Shown here piece by piece: positions 1 through 9,790 of a stretch of 64,000 nucleotides of DNA. This DNA is from Paralithodes platypus. Lineage: Eukaryota; Arthropoda; Malacostraca; Decapoda; Lithodidae. The stretch is taken from positions 53,592,736 through 53,656,735 of the forward strand of contig CM064502.1 of NCBI GenBank assembly GCA_032716605.1, written 5' to 3'. Positions within the stretch are counted from its first letter, which is position 1. Every line of letters starts with the position of its first letter. Under the pieces are notes generated by a model that was not told the DNA's origin, did no database searches, and saw only the letters and a list, made by a program, of their open reading frames with translations. A program made the position numbers and the translations under genes.

Positions 1-426
1 AAACATAGGGTAGCAATTACAATGATTGAAAGTATGATGTCAATCTAAGTAACCCAATTATTCTGCAGTAGAGTGTAACCAGGATGATCGTGGGTGATAG
101 ACAGACCCGTGTAATGAATAGATTATTTACCGGTACTTGTAAATTTCATAGTACAAATTGGTCGTTAGAATCACAAAGAGGTCCAAAGGGGATATCCGCA
201 CTACCTAACTAATCTGCAGAAGGCGGGTAAATAGGATGTTCACGGGCAACATAATAAACCCAACCGTAGACTACAGTACATCTGGACTTGACACGAACAT
301 GGAACTTTGCAGTAAGGGACCCAAACTCGGAGAACGAACCCCCAAGTTCGAACCTCGAAACCTCAAAAATATCAAATTTTCGCGGTTTCGAGGTAGTCTA
401 CTGTAGTCTATAACCCAACTAAACAA
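1..426 (-). repeat. Degenerate relatives of the 63-bp TM5-exon repeat
   Basis: Two stretches, about 61-108 and 202-255, align with the 63-bp unit that fills the next 5.3 kb (CTGCAGTAGAGTGTAACCAG against CTACAGTAGAGGGTAACAAG), but with many substitutions and irregular spacing. They look like old, decayed edge copies of the array. No TM6 exon of the receptor is visible here on the minus strand. Confidence 0.5.
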
Positions 427-3400
427 GACCTACCTATCCTACAGTAGAGGGTAACAAGGATGACCATGGGTAGTATAAAGGCTCCCACTGACCTACCTAT
501 CCTACAGTAGAGGGTAACAAGGATGACCATGGGTAGTATAAAGGCTCCCACTGACCTACCTATCCTACAGTAGAGGGTAACAAGGATGACCATGGGTAGT
601 ATAAAGGCTCCCACTGACCTACCTATCCTACAGTAGAGGGTAACAAGGATGACCATGGGTAGTATAAAGGCTCCCACTGACCTACCTATCCTACAGTAGA
701 GGGTAACAAGGATGACCATGGGTAGTATAAAGGCTTCCACTGACCTACCTATCCTACAGTAGAGGGTAACAAGGATGACCATGGGTAGTATAAAGGCTCC
801 CACTGACCTACCTATCCTACAGTAGAGGGTAACAAGGATGACCATGGGTAGTATAAAGGCTTCCACTGACCTACCTATCCTACAGTAGAGGGTAACAAGG
901 ATGACCATGGGTAGTATAAAGGCTCCCACTGACCTACCTATCCTACAGTAGAGGGTAACAAGGATGACCATGGGTAGTATAAAAGGCTTCCACTGACCTA
1001 CCTATCCTACAGTAGAGGGTAACAAGGATGACCATGGGTAGTATAAAGGCTCCCACTGACCTACCTATCCTACAGTAGAGGGTAACAAGGATGACCATGG
1101 GTAGTATAAAGGCTCCCACTGACCTACCTATCCTACAGTAGAGGGTAACAAGGATGACCATGGGTAGTATAAAGGCTTCCACTGACCTACCTATCCTACA
1201 GTAGAGGGTAACAAGGATGACCATGGGTAGTATAAAGGCTCCCACTGACCTACCTATCCTACAGTAGAGGGTAACAAGGATGACCATGGGTAGTATAAAG
1301 GCTCCCACTGACCTACCTATCCTACAGTAGAGGGTAACAAGGATGACCATGGGTAGTATAAAGGCTCCCACTGACCTACCTATCCTACAGTAGAGGGTAA
1401 CAAGGATGACCATGGGTAGTATAAAGGCTCCCACTGACCTACCTATCCTACAGTAGAGGGTAACAAGGATGACCATGGGTAGTATAAAGGCTCCCACTGA
1501 CCTACCTATCCTACAGTAGAGGGTAACAAGGATGACCATGGGTAGTATAAAGGCTCCCACTGACCTACCTATCCTACAGTAGAGGGTAACAAGGATGACC
1601 ATGGGTAGTATAAAGGCTCCACTGACCTACCTATCCTACAGTAGAGGGTAACAAGGATGACCATGGGTAGTATAAAGGCTCCCACTGACCTACCTATCCT
1701 ACAGTAGAGGGTAACAAGGATGACCATGGGTAGTATAAAGGCTTCCCACTGACCTACCTATCCTACAGTAGAGGGTAACAAGGATGACCATGGGTAGTAT
1801 AAAGGCTCCCACTGACCTACCTATCCTACAGTAGAGGGTAACAAGGATGACCATGGGTAGTATAAAGGCTCCCACTGACCTACCTATCCTACAGTAGAGG
1901 GTAACAAGGATGACCATGGGTAGTATAAAGGCTTCCACTGACCTACCTATCCTACAGTAGAGGGTAACAAGGATGACCATGGGTAGTATAAAGGCTTCCC
2001 ACTGACCTACCTATCCTACAGTAGAGGGTAACAAGGATGACCATGGGTAGTATAAGGCTTCCCACTGACCTACCTATCCTACAGTAGAGGGTAACAAGGA
2101 TGACCATGGGTAGTATAAAGGCTCCCACTGACCTACCTATCCTACAGTAGAGGGTAACAAGGATGACCATGGGTAGTATAAAGGCTCCCACTGACCTACC
2201 TATCCTACAGTAGAGGGTAACAAGGATGACCATGGGTAGTATAAAGGCTCCCACTGACCTACCTATCCTACAGTAGAGGGTAACAAGGATGACCATGGGT
2301 AGTATGAAGGCTCCCACTGACCTACCTATCCTACAGTAGAGGGTAACAAGGATGACCATGGGTAGTATAAAGGCTCCCACTGACCTACCTATCCTACAGT
2401 AGAGGGTAACAAGGATGACCATGGGTAGTATAAAGGCTCCCACTGACCTACCTATCCTACAGTAGAGGGTAACAAGGATGACCATGGGTAGTATGAAGGC
2501 TCCCACTGACCTACCTATCCTACAGTAGAGGGTAACAAGGATGACCATGGGTAGTATAAAGGCTTCCACTGACCTACCTATCCTACAGTAGAGGGTAACA
2601 AGGATGACCATGGGTAGTATAAAGGCTCCCACTGACCTACCTATCCTACAGTAGAGGGTAACAAGGATGACCATGGGTAGTATGAAGGCTCCCACTGACC
2701 TACCTATCCTACAGTAGAGGGTAACAAGGATGACCATGGGTAGTATAAAGGCTCCCACTGACCTACCTATCCTACAGTAGAGGGTAACAAGGATGACCAT
2801 GGGTAGTATAAAGGCTCCCACTGACCTACCTATCCTACAGTAGAGGGTAACAAGGATGACCATGGGTAGTATAAAGGCTCCCACTGACCTACCTATCCTA
2901 CAGTAGAGGGTAACAAGGATGACCATGGGTAGTATGAAGGCTCCCACTGACCTACCTATCCTACAGTAGAGGGTAACAAGGATGACCATGGGTAGTATAA
3001 AGGCTCCCACTGACCTACCTATCCTACAGTAGAGGGTAACAAGGATGACCATGGGTAGTATAAAGGCTCCCACTGACCTACCTATCCTACAGTAGAGGGT
3101 AACAAGGATGACCATGGGTAGTATAAAGGCTCCCACTGACCTACCTATCCTACAGTAGAGGGTAACAAGGATGACCATGGGTAGTATAAAGGCTCCCACT
3201 GACCTACCTATCCTACAGTAGAGGGTAACAAGGATGACCATGGGTAGTATAAAGGCTCCCACTGACCTACCTATCCTACAGTAGAGGGTAACAAGGATGA
3301 CCATGGGTAGTATAAAGGCTCCCACTGACCTACCTATCCTACAGTAGAGGGTAACAAGGATGACCATGGGTAGTATAAAGGCTCCCACTGACCTACCTAT

Positions 3401-5721
3401 CCTACAGTAGAGGGTAACAAGGATGACCATGGGTAGTATAAAGGCTTCCACTGACCTACCTATCCTACAGTAGAGGGTAACAAGGATGACCATGGGTAGT
3501 ATAAAGGCTCCCACTGACCTACCTATCCTACAGTAGAGGGTAACAAGGATGACCATGGGTAGTATAAAGGCTCCCACTGACCTACCTATCCTACAGTAGA
3601 GGGTAACAAGGATGACCATGGGTAGTATAAAGGCTCCCACTGACCTACCTATCCTACAGTAGAGGGTAACAAGGATGACCATGGGTAGTATAAAGGCTCC
3701 CACTGACCTACCTATCCTACAGTAGAGGGTAACAAGGATGACCATGGGTAGTATAAAGGCTCCCACTGACCTACCTATCCTACAGTAGAGGGTAACAAGG
3801 ATGACCATGGGTAGTATAAAGGCTCCCACTGACCTACCTATCCTACAGTAGAGGGTAACAAGGATGACCATGGGTAGTATAAAGGCTTCCCACTGACCTA
3901 CCTATCCTACAGTAGAGGGTAACAAGGATGACCATGGGTAGTATAAAGGCTCCCACTGACCTACCTATCCTACAGTAGAGGGTAACAAGGATGACCATGG
4001 TAGTATAAAGGCTCCCACTGACCTACCTATCCTACAGTAGAGGGTAACAAGGATGACCATGGGTAGTATAAAGGCTCCCACTGACCTACCTATCCTACAG
4101 TAGAGGGTAACAAGGATGACCATGGGTAGTATAAAGGCTCCCACTGACCTACCTATCCTACAGTAGAGGGTAACAAGGATGACCATGGTAGTATAAAGGC
4201 TCCCACTGACCTACCTATCCTACAGTAGAGGGTAACAAGGATGACCATGGGTAGTATAAAGGCTCCCACTGACCTACCTATCCTACAGTAGAGGGTAACA
4301 AGGATGACCATGGGTAGTATAAAGGCTCCCACTGACCTACCTATCCTACAGTAGAGGGTAACAAGGATGACCATGGGTAGTATAAAGGCTCCCACTGACC
4401 TACCTATCCTACAGTAGAGGGTAACAAGGATGACCATGGGCAGTATAAAGGCTCCCACTGACCTACCTATCCTACAGTAGAGGGTAACAAGGATGACCAT
4501 GGGCAGTATAAAGGCTCCCACTGACCTACCTATCCTACAGTAGAGGGTAACAAGGATGACCATGGGTAGTATAAAGGCTCCCACTGACCTACCTATCCTA
4601 CAGTAGAGGGTAACAAGGATGACCATGGGCAGTATAAAGGCTCCCACTGACCTACCTATCCTACAGTAGAGGGTAACAAGGATGACCATGGGCAGTATAA
4701 AGGCTCCCACTGACCTACCTATCCTACAGTAGAGGGTAACAAGGATGACCATGGGTAGTATAAAGGCTCCCACTGACCTACCTATCCTACAGTAGAGGGT
4801 AACAAGGATGACCATGGGCAGTATAAAGGCTCCCACTGACCTACCTATCCTACAATAAAGGGTAACAAGGATGACCATGGGCAGTATAAAGGCTCCCACT
4901 GACCTACCTATCCTACAGTAGAGGGTAACAAGGATGACCATGGGCAGTATAAAGGCTCCCACTGACCTACCTATCCTACAGTAGAGGGTAACAAGGATGA
5001 CCATGGGCAGTATAAAGGCTCCCACTGACCTACCTATCCTACAGTAGAGGGTAACAAGGATGACCATGGGCAGTATAAAGGCTCCCACTGACCTACCTAT
5101 CCTACAGTAGAGGGTAACAAGGATGACCATGGGCAGTATAAAGGCTCCCACTGACCTACCTATCCTACAGTAGAGGGTAACAAGGATGACCATGGGTAGT
5201 ATAAAGGCTCCCACTGACCTACCTATCCTACAGTAGAGGGTAACAAGGATGACCATGGGCAGTATAAAGGCTCCCACTGACCTACCTATCCTACAGTAGA
5301 GGGTAACAAGGATGACCATGGGTAGTATAAAGGCTCCCACTGACCTACCTATCCTACAGTAGAGGGTAACAAGGATGACCATGGGCAGTATAAAGGCTCC
5401 CACTGACCTACCTATCCTACAGTAGAGGGTAACAAGGATGACCATGGGCAGTATAAAGGCTCCCACTGACCTACCTATCCTACAGTAGAGGGTAACAAGG
5501 ATGACCATGGGTAGTATAAAGGCTCCCACTGACCTACCTATCCTACAGTAGAGGGTAACAAGGATGACCATGGGTAGTATAAAGGCTCCCACTGACCTAC
5601 CTATCCTACAGTAGAGGGTAACAAGGATGACCATGGGTAGTATAAAGGCTTCCACTGACCTACCTATCCTACAGTAGAGGGTAACAAGGATGACCATGGG
5701 CAGTATAAAGGCTCCCACTGA
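427..5721 (-). repeat. 63-bp minisatellite, about 84 copies, derived from the TM5 exon of the receptor
   Basis: Nearly identical 63-bp units run head to tail. On the minus strand each unit encodes 21 residues starting GAFILP and ending CRIGRSV, which is exactly the TM5 segment at the 3' end of the receptor exon at 5664-5832. The exon-proximal unit (5658-5720) is the exon itself. Each unit also repeats the candidate splice donor TAG|GTAGGT. Variants are a Gly to Glu change (GGA/GAA), a CTG/CTA third-base change enriched between 4437 and 5700, and occasional 62 or 64 bp units that shift frame (for example near 3999, 4186, 1616 and 1742). High identity implies recent expansion or ongoing homogenisation. 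Confidence 0.95.
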
Positions 5722-5832
5722 GGACATCCACATGATCCACGAAAAACTGAAATCGTTGCCCTTGAAGGGGACGGCACACCAGGCGCTCTCAGGAAGGTAG
5801 CTGGTATTGTCAGGGCCAGCCAACACGTTCAC
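5664..5832 (-). CDS. Receptor exon 4: ECL2 and TM5
   Basis: The exon follows a CCACAG acceptor and opens VNVLAGPDNTSYLPESAWCA. The cysteine of AWCAV is the expected ECL2 cysteine that pairs with the one at the top of TM3; Asn-Thr-Ser is a possible N-glycosylation site. TM5 follows (SFSWIMWMSS then GAFILP..TLYC), with Pro of ILPM at the conserved 5.50 position. The exon is phase 0 at its start and ends after one base of a codon at ATAG|GTAGGT, within the residues CRIG. This matches the common pyrokinin-receptor pattern in which an intron interrupts the start of intracellular loop 3. The last 57 bp are the first unit of the 63-bp array, so dozens of equivalent donors lie downstream. Which donor is used cannot be decided from sequence. 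Confidence 0.85.
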
Positions 5833-5963
5833 CTGTGGACAATAGAGTAGCATACATTGAGATATTATGCAAGAGCTGTTGAGCAATTTCATGCTCTCTT
5901 AGAAACTCTTTTGGATGAGACACTGAATAGATGTTACAGGTAGAGATACAAATATAGGATATA
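5833..5963. other. Intron 3, exon-proximal sequence
   Basis: This is short unique intron sequence between MITE A1 and the exon 4 acceptor. On the minus strand a pyrimidine-rich run (CTACTCTATTGTCCACAG) precedes the exon. Nothing else is visible. Confidence 0.6.
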
Positions 5964-6304
5964 TTAAGGGGAGATTTCCACCTGGAGGATTTTTTTCTGG
6001 ACCCCTTTCTCCCTCATGTTTAGCACCGTTGCTTTTGAGATTTTAAGACGTTCGCCCCATTAGTTTGACGATTTTAAGAACCCTCGCCCCATTTAAGTCA
6101 ATTTTATATAAAGAACATTCGTGCCATTTAGGTGTCGATGTTTTCCTGGCGAGCGATAGCGAGCCTGTAATTTAAGGGGAACCGGCCTACGGCCGGAACA
6201 TTTTTCTACCGAAAAATGTACAAATTTATCTTGAAAGGGAGTCTAGGGGGAGTAATTTTAAGCTTGATGGAAGTCTAGGGAATCAACTAAAAACCTCCCC
6301 TTAA
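5964..6304 (-). mobile_element. MITE family A, copy A1 (full length)
   Basis: This is the type description of family A: about 335 bp, TTAA at both ends, and short terminal inverted repeats GGGGAGRTWT / AYCTCCCC. The core holds a CCGGCC-GAA-GGCCGG hairpin, an ACATTTTTC/GAAAAATGT hairpin, and the direct repeat GCGAGCGATAGCGAGCC. One side carries about four degenerate 32-bp subrepeats built on ATGGGGCGAA and GTCTTAAAAT. There is no transposase. Plus orientation is defined as GGGGAGG..TTTAGTTTGTTCCC first. The TTAA duplication fits a piggyBac-type transposase (inference). Confidence 0.9.
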
Positions 6305-6820
6305 GCACATCTGATTATATTTGGGACACGGATCTAAAGAATATTGCCAAGTATTTCCATATATGGAAAGTTTCAAGCTGTTGAAATCTTAGGTCAACAA
6401 TCAAGTATTAAATGGAATCTGCTGAAGCATCACCCAAAAATGTATTTTTGATTGGGCATTTTAACTCAATATATTATTAATCCAGGGACTGCGACAGTCC
6501 TTCCTGGAAGCACGGTATTTAAACATGTATAAACAACCCTTCAAATACGGTACCGTGCCAGTGCTGGAAAATGTCTCAAAATTGGGTAACACATAGAAAG
6601 TAGTGGCATCTCTCCATATCACATCCTCCCCCCCCCCCCCTCCTCCCCTTTATACTCTACCCTCTCTCCCACCCTCAACTCGACCTTTTATTTTGCACAG
6701 GTCCTAGCAGTTGATGGGTTAAATCTAGAATGTCTCACAATTATGCATGAGTTACACGAATAAATGTTTAGGCGTCAGTCAGGATATGAACCTCAGTCAA
6801 TCACAATGACACCCCACTCT
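6305..6820. other. Intron 3 sequence, no gene
   Basis: AT-rich unique sequence with a short poly-C/CT tract at about 6629-6665. I see no gene or recognisable element. Confidence 0.6.
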
Positions 6821-7308
6821 TTAACCCTTGTCTATCGGGGCCCGACTTAAGTCCGTATCTAATAACCTGGACTATGTGGCGGGGCCCGACTTAAGTCTGT
6901 GTGCAATTTTGGCGCAATATTGGCTCTGAGAGAGAGCCGAGCGGTGGGAGGAGCGTAGGTTGCCTCATGACCGCTCGCCACGACCGTCGTGGGCCCACTG
7001 ACATGTACTCCACACTACTCCACCCTCTCTCACTCGCTACACACGTAATTATGTAACGAAATGACCGTATTTTAGCGATTTTGCCCTTCGGTTGCACGAT
7101 CGTTGCAAGACAACCAGTGACTGTAGAAGGATGGTTCGGGTGTCATTGGAAAGCTCAATTTACGCCCTTTCAGGGATACATACTTGTATTACGCTCTGAC
7201 TCTTGTTTATGCATGAAAAAGAGCATGGAAACAACGCCATTTATGGTCAAAACCCCCCGCTGGGCGGCACGGTCAAATATACCACCTAGGCCGCTCGTTG
7301 AGTGTTAA
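6821..7308. mobile_element. Possible TTAA-bounded non-autonomous element
   Basis: A GC-richer block in an AT-rich intron, bounded by TTAA at both ends. It contains a duplicated GGGGCCCGACTTAAGT motif near 6836 and 6882. Its right end (GCTCGTTGAGTGTTAA) reappears inverted at 9455-9475 as TTAACTCCCAACGAGCGG, which suggests a mobile end. Terminal inverted repeats are weak, so the call is tentative. Confidence 0.4.
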
Positions 7309-7459
7309 ACCATTCGACCACAGAGTTATAAAAGTTAACCAATCTTTTCTCATATATAAAAATGAAAATGTAAATTATACTTGGGAAAAGTTAATTCCAT
7401 ACCATATCGTAAGACCCATGTTTCAAAGTACACTATAAGGGGTTGTTACAGTTAACCCT

Positions 7460-7613
7460 ACGAAAGGTCTTAAAAGTGACATAAATGGGATGAAAGTTCT
7501 TAAAATCGCCAAACTAATGGGGCGAACGTCTTAAAATATCTAAATCAATGGGGCTAAACATGAGGGAGAAAGGGGTAAAGAAAAAAATCCCTCAAGTGGA
7601 AATCTCCCCTTAA
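7460..7613 (+). mobile_element. MITE family A, 5'-truncated copy A2
   Basis: Only the subrepeat side and the right terminus (AAATCTCCCCTTAA) remain. Confidence 0.8.
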
Positions 7614-7689
7614 TAAAAAAAAAACCAAGGTCCTACTGTCAAATAGTACGGAGGACGAAGGTGTTTTGTGGTGGTAGTAAGACAACTAT

Positions 7690-7912
7690 ACTCGGTTTAT
7701 TATCAGCTGACGATAAATTGAATCCCTTAGCAGCTAATTTCTCGATACTTAATGGACAAATATGAAACTACTATGTCTCTGCATCATATTAAGACCAAGT
7801 TGATATAGTTAACCCAATATTTCACTACAACATCTTCAAAATAACTGGCAAATTTTGATGGGAACTTCGAAATTTACCGTCAGTTGAAATGAAACACAGC
7901 ATAGTGACCTGT
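7690..7912 (+). repeat. Interspersed repeat H, copy 1 (unexpanded)
   Basis: About 200 bp closely matching 37370-37735 on the same strand (shared CTATGTCTCTGCATCATATT and CAGTTGAAA). This copy has a single TTTTGATGGGAACTT motif at about 7854-7868; the other copy has ten. Family unknown. Confidence 0.7.
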
Positions 7913-7913
7913 A

Positions 7914-7991
7914 CTGTACCTGTTGGTAGTACTGGTACTGTACCTGTTGGTAGTACTGGTACTACACCTGGTAATAATACTGGTACTGTAC
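7914..7991 (-). repeat. 24-bp tandem duplication of the exon 3 donor region
   Basis: On the minus strand the exon 3 end, CCAACAG|GTACAG, recurs at exactly 24-bp spacing. Donor-like junctions lie after 7992 (used), 7968 (CCAG|GTGTAG), 7944 and 7920. Using the 7968 junction would add eight in-frame codons (VQYQYYYQ) to ECL2. An in-frame TAG follows it, so the two further donors would give a premature stop. Confidence 0.8.
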
Positions 7992-8257
7992 CTGTTGGTA
8001 ATAACCCCATGGCGCAGCTGCTAGGAGAGAGATCAACCATATAACTGGTACGACTCTGGCAGTGCGGGCGAGGGTGTGGGTGGTGCGGGCGTACACAGGG
8101 TTGGTGATGGCCACATAACGCTCCCCAGATACGGCCAAGATGGTCAACACTGAAACATGGGCCACCGTCTCTGGTACCATGGCCCGAACACGACAGGCTG
8201 CTTCCCCCCAGATCCATGGGTACTGTACCCATAGTTGGTACACCTCTACTGGTAGTG
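7992..8257 (-). CDS. Receptor exon 3: ECL1, TM3, ICL2, TM4
   Basis: Eighty-eight complete codons follow the two bases that finish the previous codon. Order: LPVEVYQLWVQYPW (end of TM2 and ECL1), GEAACRVR with the disulfide cysteine at the top of TM3, TVAHVSVLTILAVSGERYVA where ERY replaces the usual DRY, ICL2 TNPVYARTT, and TM4 PVIWLISLLAAAPWG with the conserved Trp. The W.QYPW..GE..C pattern and SVLTI.A...ERY are typical of pyrokinin/CAPA/neuromedin-U receptors; TVAH.SVLTILA also resembles ETH receptors. The acceptor TCTTACAG and donor CAACAG|GTACAG are good. MITE A3 ends 14 bp upstream of the exon. Confidence 0.9.
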
Positions 8258-8270
8258 CTGTAAGATATCA

Positions 8271-8607
8271 TTTAGGGGAGGTTTTTAGTTTGGTCTCTAG
8301 ATATCCATCAAGCTTAAGATTACACCCCCTTGACCCCCTTTCAAGGTAAATTTGTACATTTTTCGGTAGAAAAATGTCCCGGCCGAAGGCCGATTCCTCT
8401 TAAATTACAGGCTCGCTATCGCTCGCCAGGATAAAATCGACACCTAAATGGCACGAAAGGTCTTAAAATTGACAGAAATGGGTCGAAAGTTCTTAAAATC
8501 GTCAAAATAATGGGGCGAACGTCTTAAACTTAGAAAAATCAATGGGACTAGACATGAGGGAGAAAGGGGTCAAGAAAAAAGTCCCTCAAGTGGAAATCTC
8601 CCCTTAA
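8271..8607 (+). mobile_element. MITE family A, copy A3, at the exon 3 acceptor
   Basis: Full-length copy with left TTAA mutated to TTTA. Its left terminus lies only 14 bp from exon 3. On the minus strand, the gene's sense, its end (ACCTCCCCTAAA) supplies the pyrimidine-rich stretch before the acceptor. Confidence 0.9.
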
Positions 8608-8890
8608 TATTATCACTCTTATTATATGAGTATGGTCATTATTACCCCAACCCCCGTCATTATTACATCCATATCTGCTGCAACATCAACAGCAGTGCAA
8701 AGTCTAATACCCCATAAGATACTGAAAGTTAGTTGCACATTCAGGTTGCGCTGATATTTAGTATAAACACAAAGAAGGTTTATGGGATTTGGTTTGTTCA
8801 TAGGCTCCCCATTTGCTGTCACGATCTTCCACATGATTATCCCTATACTTTAACAATACACAAGTTAGGTGTGCTCAACCACCGTGGGTT
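8608..8890. other. Intron 2 sequence, no gene
   Basis: AT-rich intron sequence without a recognisable element or conserved reading frame. Confidence 0.5.
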
Positions 8891-8899
8891 CCTCATGCC

Positions 8900-9445
8900 C
8901 GCACAGCTTCTTGCTCAGTGCGCCCATGTATCAAGTATTGTTCGCATGTGTGGGGAGGTTCTACCCATACCACACTTCTCGAAAGAGTGGAGTCAAAAGC
9001 ATTTCGCTTCATCAACTCACTTCCTCTTACTAGTTCCCTTCAATCTCTTTCTACACGCCGCAATGTTGCATCTCTTTCACTCTTCTATCACTATTACAAC
9101 AATCAGTGTTCTTCAGAGCTCTCTCAATGCATACCTCCTCCCTTGTGGTGAGTGCAAGGCACCCGCCTTTCAACACAGTCCCACTCCTATTCTGGCCAGC
9201 TCTCCAAACCAAGAGTTGACCAGTTTTCGGTCTTTCTTCTAGTCAACAAGTGAACTCTGGAACTCTCTACCTCAATCAATCTTTCCTTCATCCGATGACT
9301 TAGATTGCTTTAAACTTCATGTGTCCAGGCATTTTGATCCCAACGGCCCTTGAATTTGGCTCCCTGTCACTCTTTTGGCTATAGGGGAGACACTTGTGAC
9401 AGGTATCCTGCCTTGTGTCTCATTCATAGGTATAGGAGAAAAAAA
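8900..9445 (+). pseudogene. LINE fragment: C-terminal end of reverse transcriptase ORF plus 3' UTR (family L1)
   Basis: From about 8918 the frame reads RPCIKYCSHVWGGSTHTTLL, then VESKAFRFINSLPLTSSLQSL and RRNVASLSLFYHYY. This is the thumb/C-terminal segment seen in many decapod jockey-like LINE ORFs. A stop follows PPPLW; after frame changes the end reads NSELWNSLPQSIF and stops near 9353. The 3' UTR is shared with 34080-34165, 52388-52622 (inverted) and 53970-54056. It is dead on arrival, with no catalytic YADD. Confidence 0.75.
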
Positions 9446-9560
9446 AACGTAGATTAACTCCCAACGAGCGGGCATGCTTGTTTACATGACCGTAGCGCCT
9501 GGTGGGTATATTTACAGATAATTAGATTTATTCCACACAATTATATGGTTCCATGTCATC
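9446..9560. other. Intron 2, short unassigned stretch
   Basis: Contains the inverted TTAACTCCCAACGAGCGG end (9455-9475) shared with the element at 6821-7308. Confidence 0.4.
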
Positions 9561-9727
9561 TCAACCAGTAGACCATTTCAACCAGTAGCTCTCAACCAGT
9601 GCCAAGTTAACCCAGACCAACCAAACCAGTGCCAAAATATAGTACTAACCTAACCTAACCTAACCTAACCGTATTGGTTGATTTGGTACTGGTTGAGAGC
9701 TACTGGTTGAAATGGTCTACTGGTTGA
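9561..9727. repeat. Inverted repeat enclosing TTAGG-type telomeric repeats
   Basis: Arms of about 44 bp (9561-9604 and 9684-9727) are near-perfect reverse complements built on TCAACCAGTAG. The loop holds five tandem TAACC units at 9646-9670, the arthropod telomere motif. Each arm is also internally repetitive (three CAACCAGT motifs). Confidence 0.85.
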
Positions 9728-9790
9728 GTTGACCGATCACCCTATTATATATCCGTGAAAGGGCGATAATAGACTTTTCCAAAGACACTT

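Noticed and set aside
1..420. TM6/TM7 exon of the receptor
   Set aside because: No open minus-strand stretch with an FxxCWxP-like motif; only decayed repeat copies are present.
1952..3871. 639-codon open frame on the minus strand
   Set aside because: It lies wholly inside the 63-bp array with no start context of its own; treated as repeat, although its origin is coding.
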